A stretch of DNA of 11,894 bases from UBA1181 sp045601045. Lineage in GTDB: Bacteria > Bacteroidota > Bacteroidia > Bacteroidales > Paludibacteraceae. Below the pieces are notes generated by a model. It worked only from the letters and a program-made list of their open reading frames with translations, was not told where the DNA came from and searched no databases. Shown one piece after another: positions 1-8,207 of this stretch; position 1 is the first letter of the stretch, and each line of letters begins with the position of its first letter. Location of the stretch: assembly GCA_045601045.1 (NCBI GenBank), contig JAZRZA010000069.1, positions 1 to 11,894 of the forward strand, given 5' to 3'. Both the position numbers and the translations under genes were made by a program.

Positions 1-2
1 TC

Positions 3-3000
3 GAGAAGGTTTTGGAGGGTGTCTGCGAGATCTCTGCGGAGGATTTGAAGGTGAACATTCCATTTGCGCTTGACGCTTGCACCAACGATACGATCTGGGG
101 CGAGGGAAGAAGAACCAGCGGTGCTTTGATGACCGACAAATATGTAGTCGGCCGTGATACGATCATCTGGAAGTTCGTTAGCGAATACTCAACAACAGTA
201 GACTCTTGCGAGCAATATGTATTCATCCAGAGCGATCTGAAGCCACTCTTCGACTGCGACTCGATGAAGAACGATCCGATCGAGAAGGTATTGGAGGGCG
301 TCTGCGAGATCTCTGCGGAGGATTTGAAGGTGAACACACCATACGCATTGGACGCTTGCACCAAGGATACGATCTGGGGTGAGGGTAGAAGAACGAGCGG
401 CGCATCGATGACCGACAAGTATGTGGTCGGCCGTGATACGATCATCTGGAAGTTCGTCAGCGAATACTCAACAACAGTTGACTCTTGCGAGCAATACGTC
501 TTCATCCAGAGTGACTTGAAGCCACTCTTCGATTGCGACTCGTTGAAGGATACGGTTATCTATCTCGCAATGAACGAGTGTGTGCTCGATGGCAGCCATC
601 TCCAATTGAACATCCCTTACGCGAAGGATGCTTGTACCAACGATAGCATCGAGGGCAAGCCAAGCAGAGAGGATGGTAAGTTGATGACTGATATTTATGA
701 GAAGGGTTCAACCACGGTTGTCTGGACATTCGTCAGCGAGTTCAGCACGACACCTCACACTTGTACTCAAAATGTGATTGTGATGGATACCTTCCCTCCA
801 GTTCCACTTTGTGACGAGTTGGATACCATCCGCGCCAACATTACAGAGAAGTCTCAATACAAGGATGTGACCACTTACGAGGAGGCTGTTGCTGCTGGTT
901 TGGTCATCCCTACGGTAAAAGACTCTTGTGATGGATTTATTACCGCAGTCGGTGTCCGTGAGGATGGCACCCCATTGGAGGGTAACTTCCAAATCGGTGA
1001 GACCAAGATTATTTGGAGCTATACCGATAAGTCTGGCAACACTGCTTATTGTGAACAAGTGGTTGCTGTTGAGGACTTCGGTGTCGATACCCTCTTCTGT
1101 CCTGGCACACTTGAAGGATCCGTTTACGCTTGTGTCGATGAGATCCCTGCTCCATACGCTACCTTCGAGGAGTTTAAGGCAGCCGGTGGTACTTATACCA
1201 ATGAGGCGAAAATCAAACCGGGATCTTTCCGCTCAACGGATGTCTTAACAGGCGACTCTTGCGAGACCACCGTCACTCGTATCTATGAGGTTCAAGATTT
1301 GAGAGGCGATGTTCAATCTTGTGAGGAGGTAATCTATGTGAAGGATACCATTGATCCAGTCTTTGACTTTATCGTGGCAGACACGATGATCTCTTGCGAA
1401 TCGGATGTCTTTGAACCAATTGCGGTCACCGCTACTGACAACTGTGATCCGAATGTGAAGGTGACCGTTTCCGAGACCAACAACCGTTCCAACGATCCAA
1501 TGTCTTGTGACTATTACAGTTATGATATAGAGCGTATCTATACAGCTATGGACCGATGCGGTAACAGCGTCTCTATGACGCAACTCATCGCGGTTCGTGA
1601 TACGGTAGGCCCTGCCTTTAATTACCCTGCGAACTGGCGTGATACCGCTTTGGCAACACACTTGAAGGGTTGTCTCTACGATGTTCCTGATTTCGTGGAT
1701 GATATCCGCTCCGGTGTGACAGATAACTGCGCGGAGAACGAAAATATCAAGATTGTACAAGAGCCAGCTGGCGGTACCCACATTTCCGCATCCACTACGG
1801 TGTGGATCTATCTAATTGATATGTGTGGAAACACCGATAGCCTCTACAAGTATGTGAAGGTTCAAGATCCAAAGAGCATCGTTACTTTGGATGCCTTCGC
1901 GACCGACACTTGTGTGACCGATATTGAGAGCGTCTCTCTTGCAAGTCAGAAGTTCCGTTTCGCGGAGGGTTATGTGGAGATTGTCAGAGCGAACGGTACC
2001 ATTCGTCGAGTACCTAGTGTATTCAATTACGATTACTATAAGGGCGAGCCTAAGTTGGAGAACTTGATGTTCAGTGATAACCCATACACTTATAGACATT
2101 TGTATGAGAATATCTTGAACGAAATGGGTCCTGAAAAGGCTGCTGAAAAGTTGACCGCCCTCAGCCAACGCAGCGAAAGCGGTTACTATACGTTCGTGGC
2201 GATGGATACCTTGTCAGGATGTTCGGATACCGCCACCGCTTACATCGATGTCTTGGAGAGACCAAAGGTGAAGATCACCTCTGCCGAGATGCCTGTCTGC
2301 GAGGGCAACGCCATCGATTTGGCTCCATACTTGCAATGTGTAAACGATATGGGTGCCGAGATCACCAAGGAGGGTTGGCAGTTGGATGGTAAGGATTACG
2401 ATCCATACGATACGCTTACTTCCGCTATTTCTTACGCTAACAACGGTAAGTTGATCTCGTACTATGCGGAAAACCGATGCGGATCCACCACTTCGTTCGA
2501 CACGCACTTGTTGTTGGGCTGTGGCGAAGATTCCCTTACGACTGCCGATACATTGTTGTACTTGGCAAATGATAGTGTGGCGTTGAACCAATTGAGGAAC
2601 AACAACTATTTCGTACGTGATTCCATCTTGTTGGATGTTCATCAAAGATACAACCCTGATAGCATCTTCATCGAGACCGATCCGCACGATCCTGCGCGTA
2701 TCTGGAATGGTGAGAGCATCACGCTGATTTTGAACACGCCTTACAAGTACCACTATTTGGTATGGTACAAGGTGGCTGGTAAGTACGATTTGGAGAACTA
2801 CAACAGCCTTGAGGGAACTGGATTTGAATTTGATGATCCAGAGGATGAAGAGGATGAGGTCTTCGAAATCGCGGGATTCTCCGAGAAACCGTATATCGTG
2901 GATTATCCGTCCGATACGACATTCTACTACGCGACGATTTCCGATGGCGTTTGTCCTGCCGCTTCTTCCGCTGTGGCAGAGGTGGATGTCTTGCAGCAAA

Positions 3001-3233
3001 TCCCAACCGCCTTCACCCCTTACACGAAGGATGGTTTGAACGATGTCTTCATGGAGCGTCACAAGGTGGTTATCTTCGACCGCTACGGACAGAAGGTGTT
3101 CCAAGGCAATAATGGATGGCCAGGTACCACCCACAAGGGCAATTTAGCTGATCCTGCCGTTTACTACTATGAGTTGGTAATGGGCAATGGATTGATTGTA
3201 CGCGGAACCATCGAGATTGTGAAATTGGATTAA
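3..3233 (+). CDS. Large HYR/Ig-like repeat surface protein with type B T9SS sorting domain (5'-truncated)
   Basis: The reading frame is open to the left edge, so the true start and signal peptide lie outside the window; a TTG at 12 is internal. About 1,076 residues are visible. The N-terminal part holds HYR/Ig-like modules with paired cysteines and the pattern P-x-A-x-DAC ... G-x-DTIIWKF ... SC, first as two near-identical 93-residue units and then as increasingly diverged ones. A second Ig-like stretch with CEGN lies around 2260-2520. An acidic cluster (about 2823-2870) comes shortly before the C-terminus. The last roughly 78 residues (about 2997-3230) match the gliding-motility-type (CHU_C, type B) sorting domain: FTP-x3-DGLNDVF, then IFDRYGQKVF, GWPGT, YYYELV and a final GTIEIVKL. 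By family knowledge this tail directs export across the outer membrane by T9SS. The protein is probably an adhesin or structural surface protein; the ligand is unknown. A terminator follows directly. Confidence 0.88.
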   Translation, partial: EKVLEGVCEISAEDLKVNIPFALDACTNDTIWGEGRRTSGALMTDKYVVGRDTIIWKFVSEYSTTVDSCEQYVFIQSDLKPLFDCDSMKNDPIEKVLEGVCEISAEDLKVNTPYALDACTKDTIWGEGRRTSGASMTDKYVVGRDTIIWKFVSEYSTTVDSCEQYVFIQSDLKPLFDCDSLKDTVIYLAMNECVLDGSHLQLNIPYAKDACTNDSIEGKPSREDGKLMTDIYEKGSTTVVWTFVSEFSTTPHTCTQNVIVMDTFPPVPLCDELDTIRANITEKSQYKDVTTYEEAVAAGLVIPTVKDSCDGFITAVGVREDGTPLEGNFQIGETKIIWSYTDKSGNTAYCEQVVAVEDFGVDTLFCPGTLEGSVYACVDEIPAPYATFEEFKAAGGTYTNEAKIKPGSFRSTDVLTGDSCETTVTRIYEVQDLRGDVQSCEEVIYVKDTIDPVFDFIVADTMISCESDVFEPIAVTATDNCDPNVKVTVSETNNRSNDPMSCDYYSYDIERIYTAMDRCGNSVSMTQLIAVRDTVGPAFNYPANWRDTALATHLKGCLYDVPDFVDDIRSGVTDNCAENENIKIVQEPAGGTHISASTTVWIYLIDMCGNTDSLYKYVKVQDPKSIVTLDAFATDTCVTDIESVSLASQKFRFAEGYVEIVRANGTIRRVPSVFNYDYYKGEPKLENLMFSDNPYTYRHLYENILNEMGPEKAAEKLTALSQRSESGYYTFVAMDTLSGCSDTATAYIDVLERPKVKITSAEMPVCEGNAIDLAPYLQCVNDMGAEITKEGWQLDGKDYDPYDTLTSAISYANNGKLISYYAENRCGSTTSFDTHLLLGCGEDSLTTADTLLYLANDSVALNQLRNNNYFVRDSILLDVHQRYNPDSIFIETDPHDPARIWNGESITLILNTPYKYHYLVWYKVAGKYDLENYNSLEGTGFEFDDPEDEEDEVFEIAGFSEKPYIVDYPSDTTFYYATISDGVCPAASSAVAEVDVLQQIPTAFTPYTKDGLNDVFMERHKVVIFDRYGQKVFQGNNGWPGTTHKGNLADPAVYYYELVMGNGLIVRGTIEIVKLD
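12..569 (+). repeat. Two tandem 279-bp repeats encoding HYR modules
   Basis: Unit 1 (12-290) and unit 2 (291-569) are in-frame direct repeats of exactly 279 bp (93 codons). Over the first 86 codons I count 5 amino-acid differences but about 18 synonymous codon differences. The last 7 codons of each unit diverge. A third, much more diverged copy of the same fold begins near 570 and runs to about 845. The left window edge (3-11, encoding EKV) matches the sequence just before unit 2, which suggests that at least one more copy lies upstream. Confidence 0.9.
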
Positions 3234-3249
3234 TCGAATCTTTGAATAG

Positions 3250-3287
3250 AAGAGAGGTCGGATAGTTGCTAACCGACCTCTCTTTTG
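3250..3287 (+). terminator. Rho-independent terminator of the HYR protein gene
   Basis: A 12-bp perfect stem (3250-3261 with 3273-3284) is followed by a T-rich stretch. The loop can be extended by a further TAG/CTA pairing across an A-A mismatch. It begins 16 nt after the stop codon. The remaining intergenic sequence up to 3451 holds a candidate promoter and a leader, and nothing else I can recognise. Confidence 0.9.
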
Positions 3288-3373
3288 TTATAAGTTAATC
3301 TTGCTTTTCCGTTTTTTCAAAGAGGGTAAATCTTTTTTCGTTGAAATAAGGTATATCCTTTGTGAAATTTAAC

Positions 3374-3381
3374 TACTTTTG
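3374..3381 (+). promoter_or_regulatory. Candidate Bacteroidota -7 element for the CotH gene
   Basis: TACTTTTG is an exact match to TAnnTTTG. No good -33 TTTG lies about 20 nt upstream; a TTTG at 3359-3362 is too close. If used, transcription would start near 3388 and give a leader of about 64 nt before the ATG at 3452. The region is AT-rich, so a chance match is possible. Confidence 0.45.
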
Positions 3382-3451
3382 TGATGTTATAGAGGAATTA
3401 TAGGCGGAATTATTGTAAGTGTAAATGTTTCTAATTGGTTATTAATTGATT

Positions 3452-6373
3452 ATGGTAAAAAGAATTATTTTTTCAGTGGCATCGTTGCTTCTGTCATCGG
3501 TCGCTTTGGGATCGGTTGTGATCAATGAGTTAATGCCCAAAAATGTGTCGTATATGGTAAGCGACAGTTTTCAATTTTCGGGTTGGGCGGAGTTGTATAA
3601 TACAGGCGCGGAAGCTGTCGATATCACTTCGCTTTTCTTTTCTGACACTTCGTCCGTCAGTGACAAGTGGCAGCCGACTGCCAGCGAGAAACATCCTGAG
3701 GCGACTATCATCCAGCCTCATGGCTATTTGACCATCTATTTTGACGAAAATGAAAATCCTTCCCCTACGCATGCTAATTTCAAGTTGCCTGCAAAGAGAG
3801 GAGCTCTTTATATGTATGATGAGGCGGGTGTCCAAATCGATCGAATGGTCTATGATACTACTTATCGTAACGTCTCTTTTGGCCGTACGCAAGATGGTGG
3901 AAATGCCAAGGCTTTCTTTGTGAATCCAACGCCGGGCGCATCTAATAATGGCGCGGCCACCGCTGACAAGCAAACGCCGAGACCTACATTGGACTTGAAG
4001 GCAGGTTTTTACCAAGGAGAACAGACTGTTAATATCAAAGTATCTGATGCCTCTGCCGTAATCTATTATACTTTGGATGGCAAAGAACCTACTAAGGAGA
4101 AGGGTATCCGTTATCAGGAACCTATCCGTATCAATAAGAATACGCCTGTGAGAGCGGCAGCTTTCAGCGAGGGTAAGTTGCCTAGCGATGTAGCTGCGGC
4201 TACTTACTTCATCAATGAGCGTAATATCGATTTGCCAGTCGTTTCCGTGGTGGTGGATCCTGAATACCTATATGACGATCAGATCGGTATGCTTGTGAGG
4301 GGCAAGCGAAACGGTGTGGAAGTTCCTTCTGGTTGTGGCGGTCCTGATGCCGGCAGAAAGGCGAACTATATGACCGATTGGGATCGTCCCGCAAACTTTG
4401 AGTTCTTTGATGATGGCAAGAAGGAGCAGATCAACCAGGAGTTGAAGATCGGAAACTTCGGCGCTTGTTCAAGAACCAAGTTCGTGAAATCGATTAAGGT
4501 GAATGCCGGTAAGGTTTATGGAGACAATGAGTTGGATTATCCTATCTTCAAGGAGAAGCCTAATTTGCGTTGGAAAAGCGTTGTGTTGAGAAACTCAGGT
4601 AACGACTTCGGACGCGCCTATCTCCGCGATGGATTTATGCAAACGGTCGCATGCCGCACCGGTGTGGATCACCAAGCCTACCAACCGTCTGTTGTCTTCT
4701 TGAACGGACAATATTATGGTATGTTGAACATCCGTGAACGTACCAACAAGGATTTTATATTCTCCAACTACGGCTACAGTGAGGATGAAATCTATATCAA
4801 TGTGGGCGGACATGCCAATGAGGGTACTACTTACGATAAAGTAGATAAATTATCCAAACTTTCAGAAAGTGAGATGAATGCGCCAGGTCGCTTTGACGAG
4901 ATCAATGGTTTGATTGATGTCAATGAGTTCTTGGACTATTTCTTGGCCGAGATCTACTGCAACAATACCGACTGGCCTGGTGGTAACATCAAGGCCTGGA
5001 AGCCAAAGAACGGAGGAAGATGGCGCTGGATTTTGTACGATACCGATTTCGGATTGTCATTGTATAACAAGAACTATAACGGGAACGGTATCTCTACCGC
5101 CAAGAAGAATGCCGCTTTTGCTGGCTTCATCAAGAATGAGGAGATTAAGAGCCGTTTCTTGGCAAAGTGCTATGTCCACTTCGCCACCACCTACAACCCG
5201 GAGCGTATGTTGGCCATTTTGGATAGCATGAAGCAAGATATCAACCAAGAGGCCCGCGTGTACGAGCGCTATTTGTCCGATAACCGTGCGGTGGAGGGTG
5301 GCTTTGATGAGAATATTAATTTGATCAAGGAGTTCGTGGAGAAGCGTATCCCTTATATGCACGAACATATCAAGAAGGCTTTCTCTTGTGATACATTCAC
5401 TTTCAACATTGCGTCAGACACCAAGGGCGCTACCTACTTGTTGAACGAGGAACCTATTGCGACCAAAGATTTCACGGGAGTCTATTTTACCCATACTCAA
5501 TGTAATTTGGAGGCGGTTGCTCCTGCTGGCTACATGTTTGACCATTGGGAGTATAGCCGTGATGGTAAGAGCGGAACCTCAACCGATGAGGTTTTCAGCG
5601 ACACGATCGCTCCTCAATTCATCAAAGCTGTTTTCAAGGAGGATGCTTCTTATGATCCTGCGGTGAATAGGGTAGTGATCAATGAGATTTGTACCAAGAA
5701 TAACATCTATTTGGATGAGCATCGCCAAACAGAGGATTGGATCGAGTTGTTCAATGGAGGAAAAGAGGCAGTCAACATGGCTGGCAAGTACCTCTCTTGC
5801 TCAATGGATACCTTGGATATGTTCCAATTCCCAAGTGACGACGCAAGCAAGACCACTATTCCTGCGGGTGGATATCTGGTGGTTTGGGCTGATAAGGATC
5901 CTAACCAAGGCCTCTTGCATGCTGACTTCAAGTTGCCTTTCTCCCAATCAAGGACCATCGTGTTGTCGGAGAAGAAGAATGGCTCTTTTGTCATCTTGGA
6001 TTCAGTGACCTACAAGGTGCATGAGCGTCACCAATCCTATGCTCGTTTTGTGGATAAGGGCACAGTGACATGGTCCACTACCAATGTGATTACTTTTGCG
6101 GCGAAGAATGAGCCGATGTCCGAATTGCAGATGGTGGCTTCTGGTGACTTGGCGCTTGCAGTCTATCCTAATCCAGTGACGGATCGTTTGAATATTGTAT
6201 CTTCCGCGGAGGAGATGCAAGTTCAATTGCTCTCTTTGACTGGTAATGTGGTGGTTGAGGCCATTGTGCGTAATGGAGAATCCATTGACCTGGAATCATT
6301 GAATAAAGGCGTCTATGTACTCTATGTGAAGAGCGACGAAGGCGTTGCGGTGATGAAGGTTGTGAAGAAATAA
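3452..6373 (+). CDS. Secreted CotH-kinase-like protein with two lamin-tail domains and type A T9SS tail
   Basis: 973 residues from the ATG at 3452, which begins a clean signal peptide (MVKRIIF, hydrophobic core, ALGS, cleavage near residue 21). An upstream in-frame TTG at 3446 is unlikely. Domains in order: lamin-tail domain (about 22-166, VVINELM ... WAELYN); chitobiase-like beta-sandwich (about 178-258, YYTLDGKEPT); CotH kinase-like domain (about 260-620) with NNTDWPGGN at 504-512 and YDTDFG at 529-534, giving candidate catalytic acidic residues D507, D530 and D532; InlB-B-like beta repeat (about 650-733, FDHWEY); second lamin-tail domain (about 741-875, VVINEIC ... DWIELFN); type A sorting tail (900-973, VYPNP ... 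GVYVLYV ... KVVKK). CotH proteins have an atypical kinase fold, known from Bacillus spore coat. The substrate here is unknown. It is probably exported by T9SS and attached to or released from the cell surface. It forms a single-gene unit with its own terminator. Confidence 0.93.
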   Translation: MVKRIIFSVASLLLSSVALGSVVINELMPKNVSYMVSDSFQFSGWAELYNTGAEAVDITSLFFSDTSSVSDKWQPTASEKHPEATIIQPHGYLTIYFDENENPSPTHANFKLPAKRGALYMYDEAGVQIDRMVYDTTYRNVSFGRTQDGGNAKAFFVNPTPGASNNGAATADKQTPRPTLDLKAGFYQGEQTVNIKVSDASAVIYYTLDGKEPTKEKGIRYQEPIRINKNTPVRAAAFSEGKLPSDVAAATYFINERNIDLPVVSVVVDPEYLYDDQIGMLVRGKRNGVEVPSGCGGPDAGRKANYMTDWDRPANFEFFDDGKKEQINQELKIGNFGACSRTKFVKSIKVNAGKVYGDNELDYPIFKEKPNLRWKSVVLRNSGNDFGRAYLRDGFMQTVACRTGVDHQAYQPSVVFLNGQYYGMLNIRERTNKDFIFSNYGYSEDEIYINVGGHANEGTTYDKVDKLSKLSESEMNAPGRFDEINGLIDVNEFLDYFLAEIYCNNTDWPGGNIKAWKPKNGGRWRWILYDTDFGLSLYNKNYNGNGISTAKKNAAFAGFIKNEEIKSRFLAKCYVHFATTYNPERMLAILDSMKQDINQEARVYERYLSDNRAVEGGFDENINLIKEFVEKRIPYMHEHIKKAFSCDTFTFNIASDTKGATYLLNEEPIATKDFTGVYFTHTQCNLEAVAPAGYMFDHWEYSRDGKSGTSTDEVFSDTIAPQFIKAVFKEDASYDPAVNRVVINEICTKNNIYLDEHRQTEDWIELFNGGKEAVNMAGKYLSCSMDTLDMFQFPSDDASKTTIPAGGYLVVWADKDPNQGLLHADFKLPFSQSRTIVLSEKKNGSFVILDSVTYKVHERHQSYARFVDKGTVTWSTTNVITFAAKNEPMSELQMVASGDLALAVYPNPVTDRLNIVSSAEEMQVQLLSLTGNVVVEAIVRNGESIDLESLNKGVYVLYVKSDEGVAVMKVVKK

Positions 6374-6393
6374 TACTCTTAACTTTGATTGTG

Positions 6394-6431
6394 GACGGGA
6401 GATGAGGCCTTGTGCTTTGTCTCCCGTTTTA
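6394..6431 (+). terminator. Rho-independent terminator after the CotH gene
   Basis: The stem ACGGGAGA (6395-6402) pairs with TCTCCCGT (6420-6427), with a 17-nt loop, and is followed by TTT-A-TTT. It begins 21 nt after the stop codon. Confidence 0.85.
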
Positions 6432-6450
6432 TTTCTTTATGCCTAAACCA

Positions 6451-6480
6451 TTTACTATTCGCTGTTTTTTTGTATTTTTG
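6451..6480 (+). promoter_or_regulatory. Candidate promoter of the pyridoxal kinase operon
   Basis: The -7 element TATTTTTG at 6473-6480 matches TAnnTTTG exactly. A -33-like TTTA lies at 6451-6454 with 18-nt spacing. The predicted start is near 6487, leaving a leader of about 23 nt that is dominated by a run of 12 T directly before the ATG. Confidence 0.6.
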
Positions 6481-6509
6481 TTCCCTTGAATAATTTGTTT
6501 TTTTTTTTT

Positions 6510-7352
6510 ATGAAAGATAGTAGAATCTTAACGATACAAGATGTCTCTTGTGTAGGACAGTGTTCATTAACGGTGGCTTTGCCTATCCTCTCCGCTATGG
6601 GTGTGGAGACGGCAATTTTGCCCTCTGCGGTGTTGTCTACCCATACGGGCGGTTTCAAAGGTTTCACCTTCCGTGATTTGACGGAGGATTTGGTGCCTAT
6701 CATGCAACATTGGCAAAAGGAAAACATCCGTTTTGACGCTTTTTATACGGGTTACGTGGGAAGTCCCACACAATTGGCCTATATATCAGATATCATAGCG
6801 AATACTTCCAATGAAAACAGCATGGTCATCATCGATCCTGTCATGGGCGATAAGGGAAAGCTTTATACTGGATTTTCCGCTGATTTCCCTGCGAAGATGG
6901 CCGCTTTTTGTGGCAAGGCGGATGTGATTCTTCCGAATTTGACAGAGGCCTCTTTTATGTTGAATGAGAAGTATGAGGAGGATCATCATACCAAAGAGTA
7001 TATTGAGGATATGTTGCATAAATTGCTCAAGCTTGGCGCGAAGAATGCTTTGTTGACGGGAGTCTCTTTTGAAGAGGGCAAGGTGGGTATTGCGACTTTG
7101 AATGGTGGAACGGGAGAGGTCTCCTACTATTTCCGCGATTTCATCGGTGGCTCTTTCCATGGAACGGGAGATGTATTCGCAAGTTCCTTCACGGGCGCGA
7201 TGGTGCGTGGCTACTCTTTGGAGGAGGCAGGAAAGATCGCGGTGGATTTTACTGTAAAGGCAATAGAATGTACTGTGGATGATCCATCCCATTGGTATGG
7301 CGTGAAATTCGAGAAGGCTTTGCCTTTCTTGATGAGAAGGATTGGCGATTGA
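6510..7352 (+). CDS. pdxY: Pyridoxamine/pyridoxal kinase (vitamin B6 salvage)
   Basis: 280 residues, the usual length for PdxK/PdxY-type kinases of the ribokinase superfamily. By family knowledge it uses ATP to phosphorylate pyridoxal, pyridoxamine or pyridoxine in the cytoplasm, salvaging B6 vitamers to pyridoxal 5'-phosphate. Visible motifs are the N-terminal strand ILTIQDVSC with VGQCS, the substrate-site HTGG (45-48), DPVMGDKGKLY (from 109), PNLTEA (142-147) and the anion-hole/catalytic HGTGD (217-221, base D221). The start is the ATG at 6510; an in-frame TTG at 6486 would add a non-homologous NNLFFFF extension encoded partly by a T12 tract. No terminator separates it from the FKBP gene 34 nt downstream, so the two are probably co-transcribed. 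The precise substrate preference (PdxY versus PdxK-like) cannot be read from the sequence. Confidence 0.9.
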   Translation: MKDSRILTIQDVSCVGQCSLTVALPILSAMGVETAILPSAVLSTHTGGFKGFTFRDLTEDLVPIMQHWQKENIRFDAFYTGYVGSPTQLAYISDIIANTSNENSMVIIDPVMGDKGKLYTGFSADFPAKMAAFCGKADVILPNLTEASFMLNEKYEEDHHTKEYIEDMLHKLLKLGAKNALLTGVSFEEGKVGIATLNGGTGEVSYYFRDFIGGSFHGTGDVFASSFTGAMVRGYSLEEAGKIAVDFTVKAIECTVDDPSHWYGVKFEKALPFLMRRIGD

Positions 7353-7386
7353 ATCTTGGAAATTTGAATTAAAAATGATAATAGAA

Positions 7387-8073
7387 ATGAAAAAATTAAT
7401 TTTGGGAAGCATGGCGTTCGCCGCTGTCGCTTTGTCATCTTGCCAACAAGATGCACCAAGTGTGAATTTGAAAAGTGAGATGGATACCGTCTCTTATTTG
7501 ATCGGAGTGGATATGGCGAATAGCCTTAAAAATTTCCCTGGCGACAAGAAGTTGAACGAGAAAGCTATTATGATGGCGTTCTACGAGAAGATGAACGATA
7601 AGGATCCAAGCTGTTTGATGACCGACGAAGAGATGAATGAGTTTATGGCTAACTTCTTCAAGAAGATAAGAGAGTCGGAAAATGCGGATAAGATAGCGAA
7701 GGCAAAAGAGTTTATGGAGAGCAAAAGTTCTGCAGAGGGCGTGCAATCCACACCAAGCGGTTTGCTTTACAGAGTAATCAAAGAGGGTAATGGCAAAAAG
7801 CCATCCGCTACTGATGTCGTAAAGGTTCACTATGAGGGTAAGTTGATGGATGGTACTGTATTTGACAGCTCCCGTGAATCTGGCGAACCAATCGAGTTCC
7901 CGTTGAATGGTGTAATTCCAGGATGGACAGAGGGATTGCAATTGATGTCGGAGGGATCCGTTTATGAATTGATTATTCCTTACGAGTTGGGTTATGGTGA
8001 GCGTGGCGCAGGTGGCGCGATCCCTCCATTCTCACCGCTTGTATTTGAAGTGGAATTGCTCAGCGTTAAATAA
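7387..8073 (+). CDS. FKBP-type peptidyl-prolyl cis-trans isomerase, lipoprotein
   Basis: 228 residues from the ATG at 7387. This start places MKK at the head of a lipoprotein signal peptide ending in lipobox LSSC, with lipidated C19. An ATG at 7375 would add only MIIE. Residues about 26-118 form a helical FKBP-N dimerisation-type domain, and about 124-228 an FKBP-C catalytic domain. The latter shows VHYEG (H148, Y149), FDSS (159-162), VIPGW (176-180), LGYGERG and IPP, all active-site landmarks of the Mip/FkpA/FklB group. It should catalyse proline isomerisation during folding of envelope proteins. It is anchored to the inner or outer membrane; which one cannot be determined, and C19 is followed by QQDA, without an obvious surface-export motif. 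It follows the pyridoxal kinase by 34 nt and has its own terminator. Confidence 0.93.
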   Translation: MKKLILGSMAFAAVALSSCQQDAPSVNLKSEMDTVSYLIGVDMANSLKNFPGDKKLNEKAIMMAFYEKMNDKDPSCLMTDEEMNEFMANFFKKIRESENADKIAKAKEFMESKSSAEGVQSTPSGLLYRVIKEGNGKKPSATDVVKVHYEGKLMDGTVFDSSRESGEPIEFPLNGVIPGWTEGLQLMSEGSVYELIIPYELGYGERGAGGAIPPFSPLVFEVELLSVK

Positions 8074-8101
8074 TTAACGGTTAGTGCAGATAAATATAGA
8101 G

Positions 8102-8128
8102 GCGCCGTCGTTTGGATGGCGCTTTTTT
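8102..8128 (+). terminator. Rho-independent terminator after the FKBP gene
   Basis: The 8-bp stem GCGCCGTC/GATGGCGC (8102-8109 with 8115-8122, one G-T wobble) has a 5-nt loop and is followed directly by six T. Confidence 0.9.
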
Positions 8129-8149
8129 GTTGCCTTTTTGTTGATACAA

Positions 8150-8181
8150 TGTGGCAATCTCCTTGATAATGCTTATTTTTG
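8150..8181 (+). promoter_or_regulatory. Candidate promoter of the xylanase gene
   Basis: The -7 element TATTTTTG at 8174-8181 is an exact TAnnTTTG match. A -33-like TGTG (one mismatch to TTTG) lies at 8150-8153 with 20-nt spacing. The predicted start near 8188 leaves a leader of about 20 nt before the ATG at 8208, with no Shine-Dalgarno sequence. Confidence 0.6.
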
Positions 8182-8207
8182 TGCAGTTAACCATAATTAC
8201 AGATAGT

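Noticed and set aside
12..845. Possible CRISPR array or phase-variable short repeat suggested by the repeated sequence at the left edge
   Set aside because: The repeat unit is 279 bp, in frame and protein-coding, with no spacers; it is a duplicated protein module.
2214..3134. Long minus-strand open frame of 306 codons opposite the HYR protein
   Set aside because: It lies wholly antisense to a frame with clear domain homology, its translation shows no signal peptide or motif, and it is best explained by codon bias of the + strand gene. The same applies to the frame at 1245-1781 (-) and other antisense frames.
3290..3451. Possible small RNA or riboswitch upstream of the CotH gene
   Set aside because: The sequence is AT-rich, with no stable GC stem and no second terminator; only a -7 promoter match stands out.
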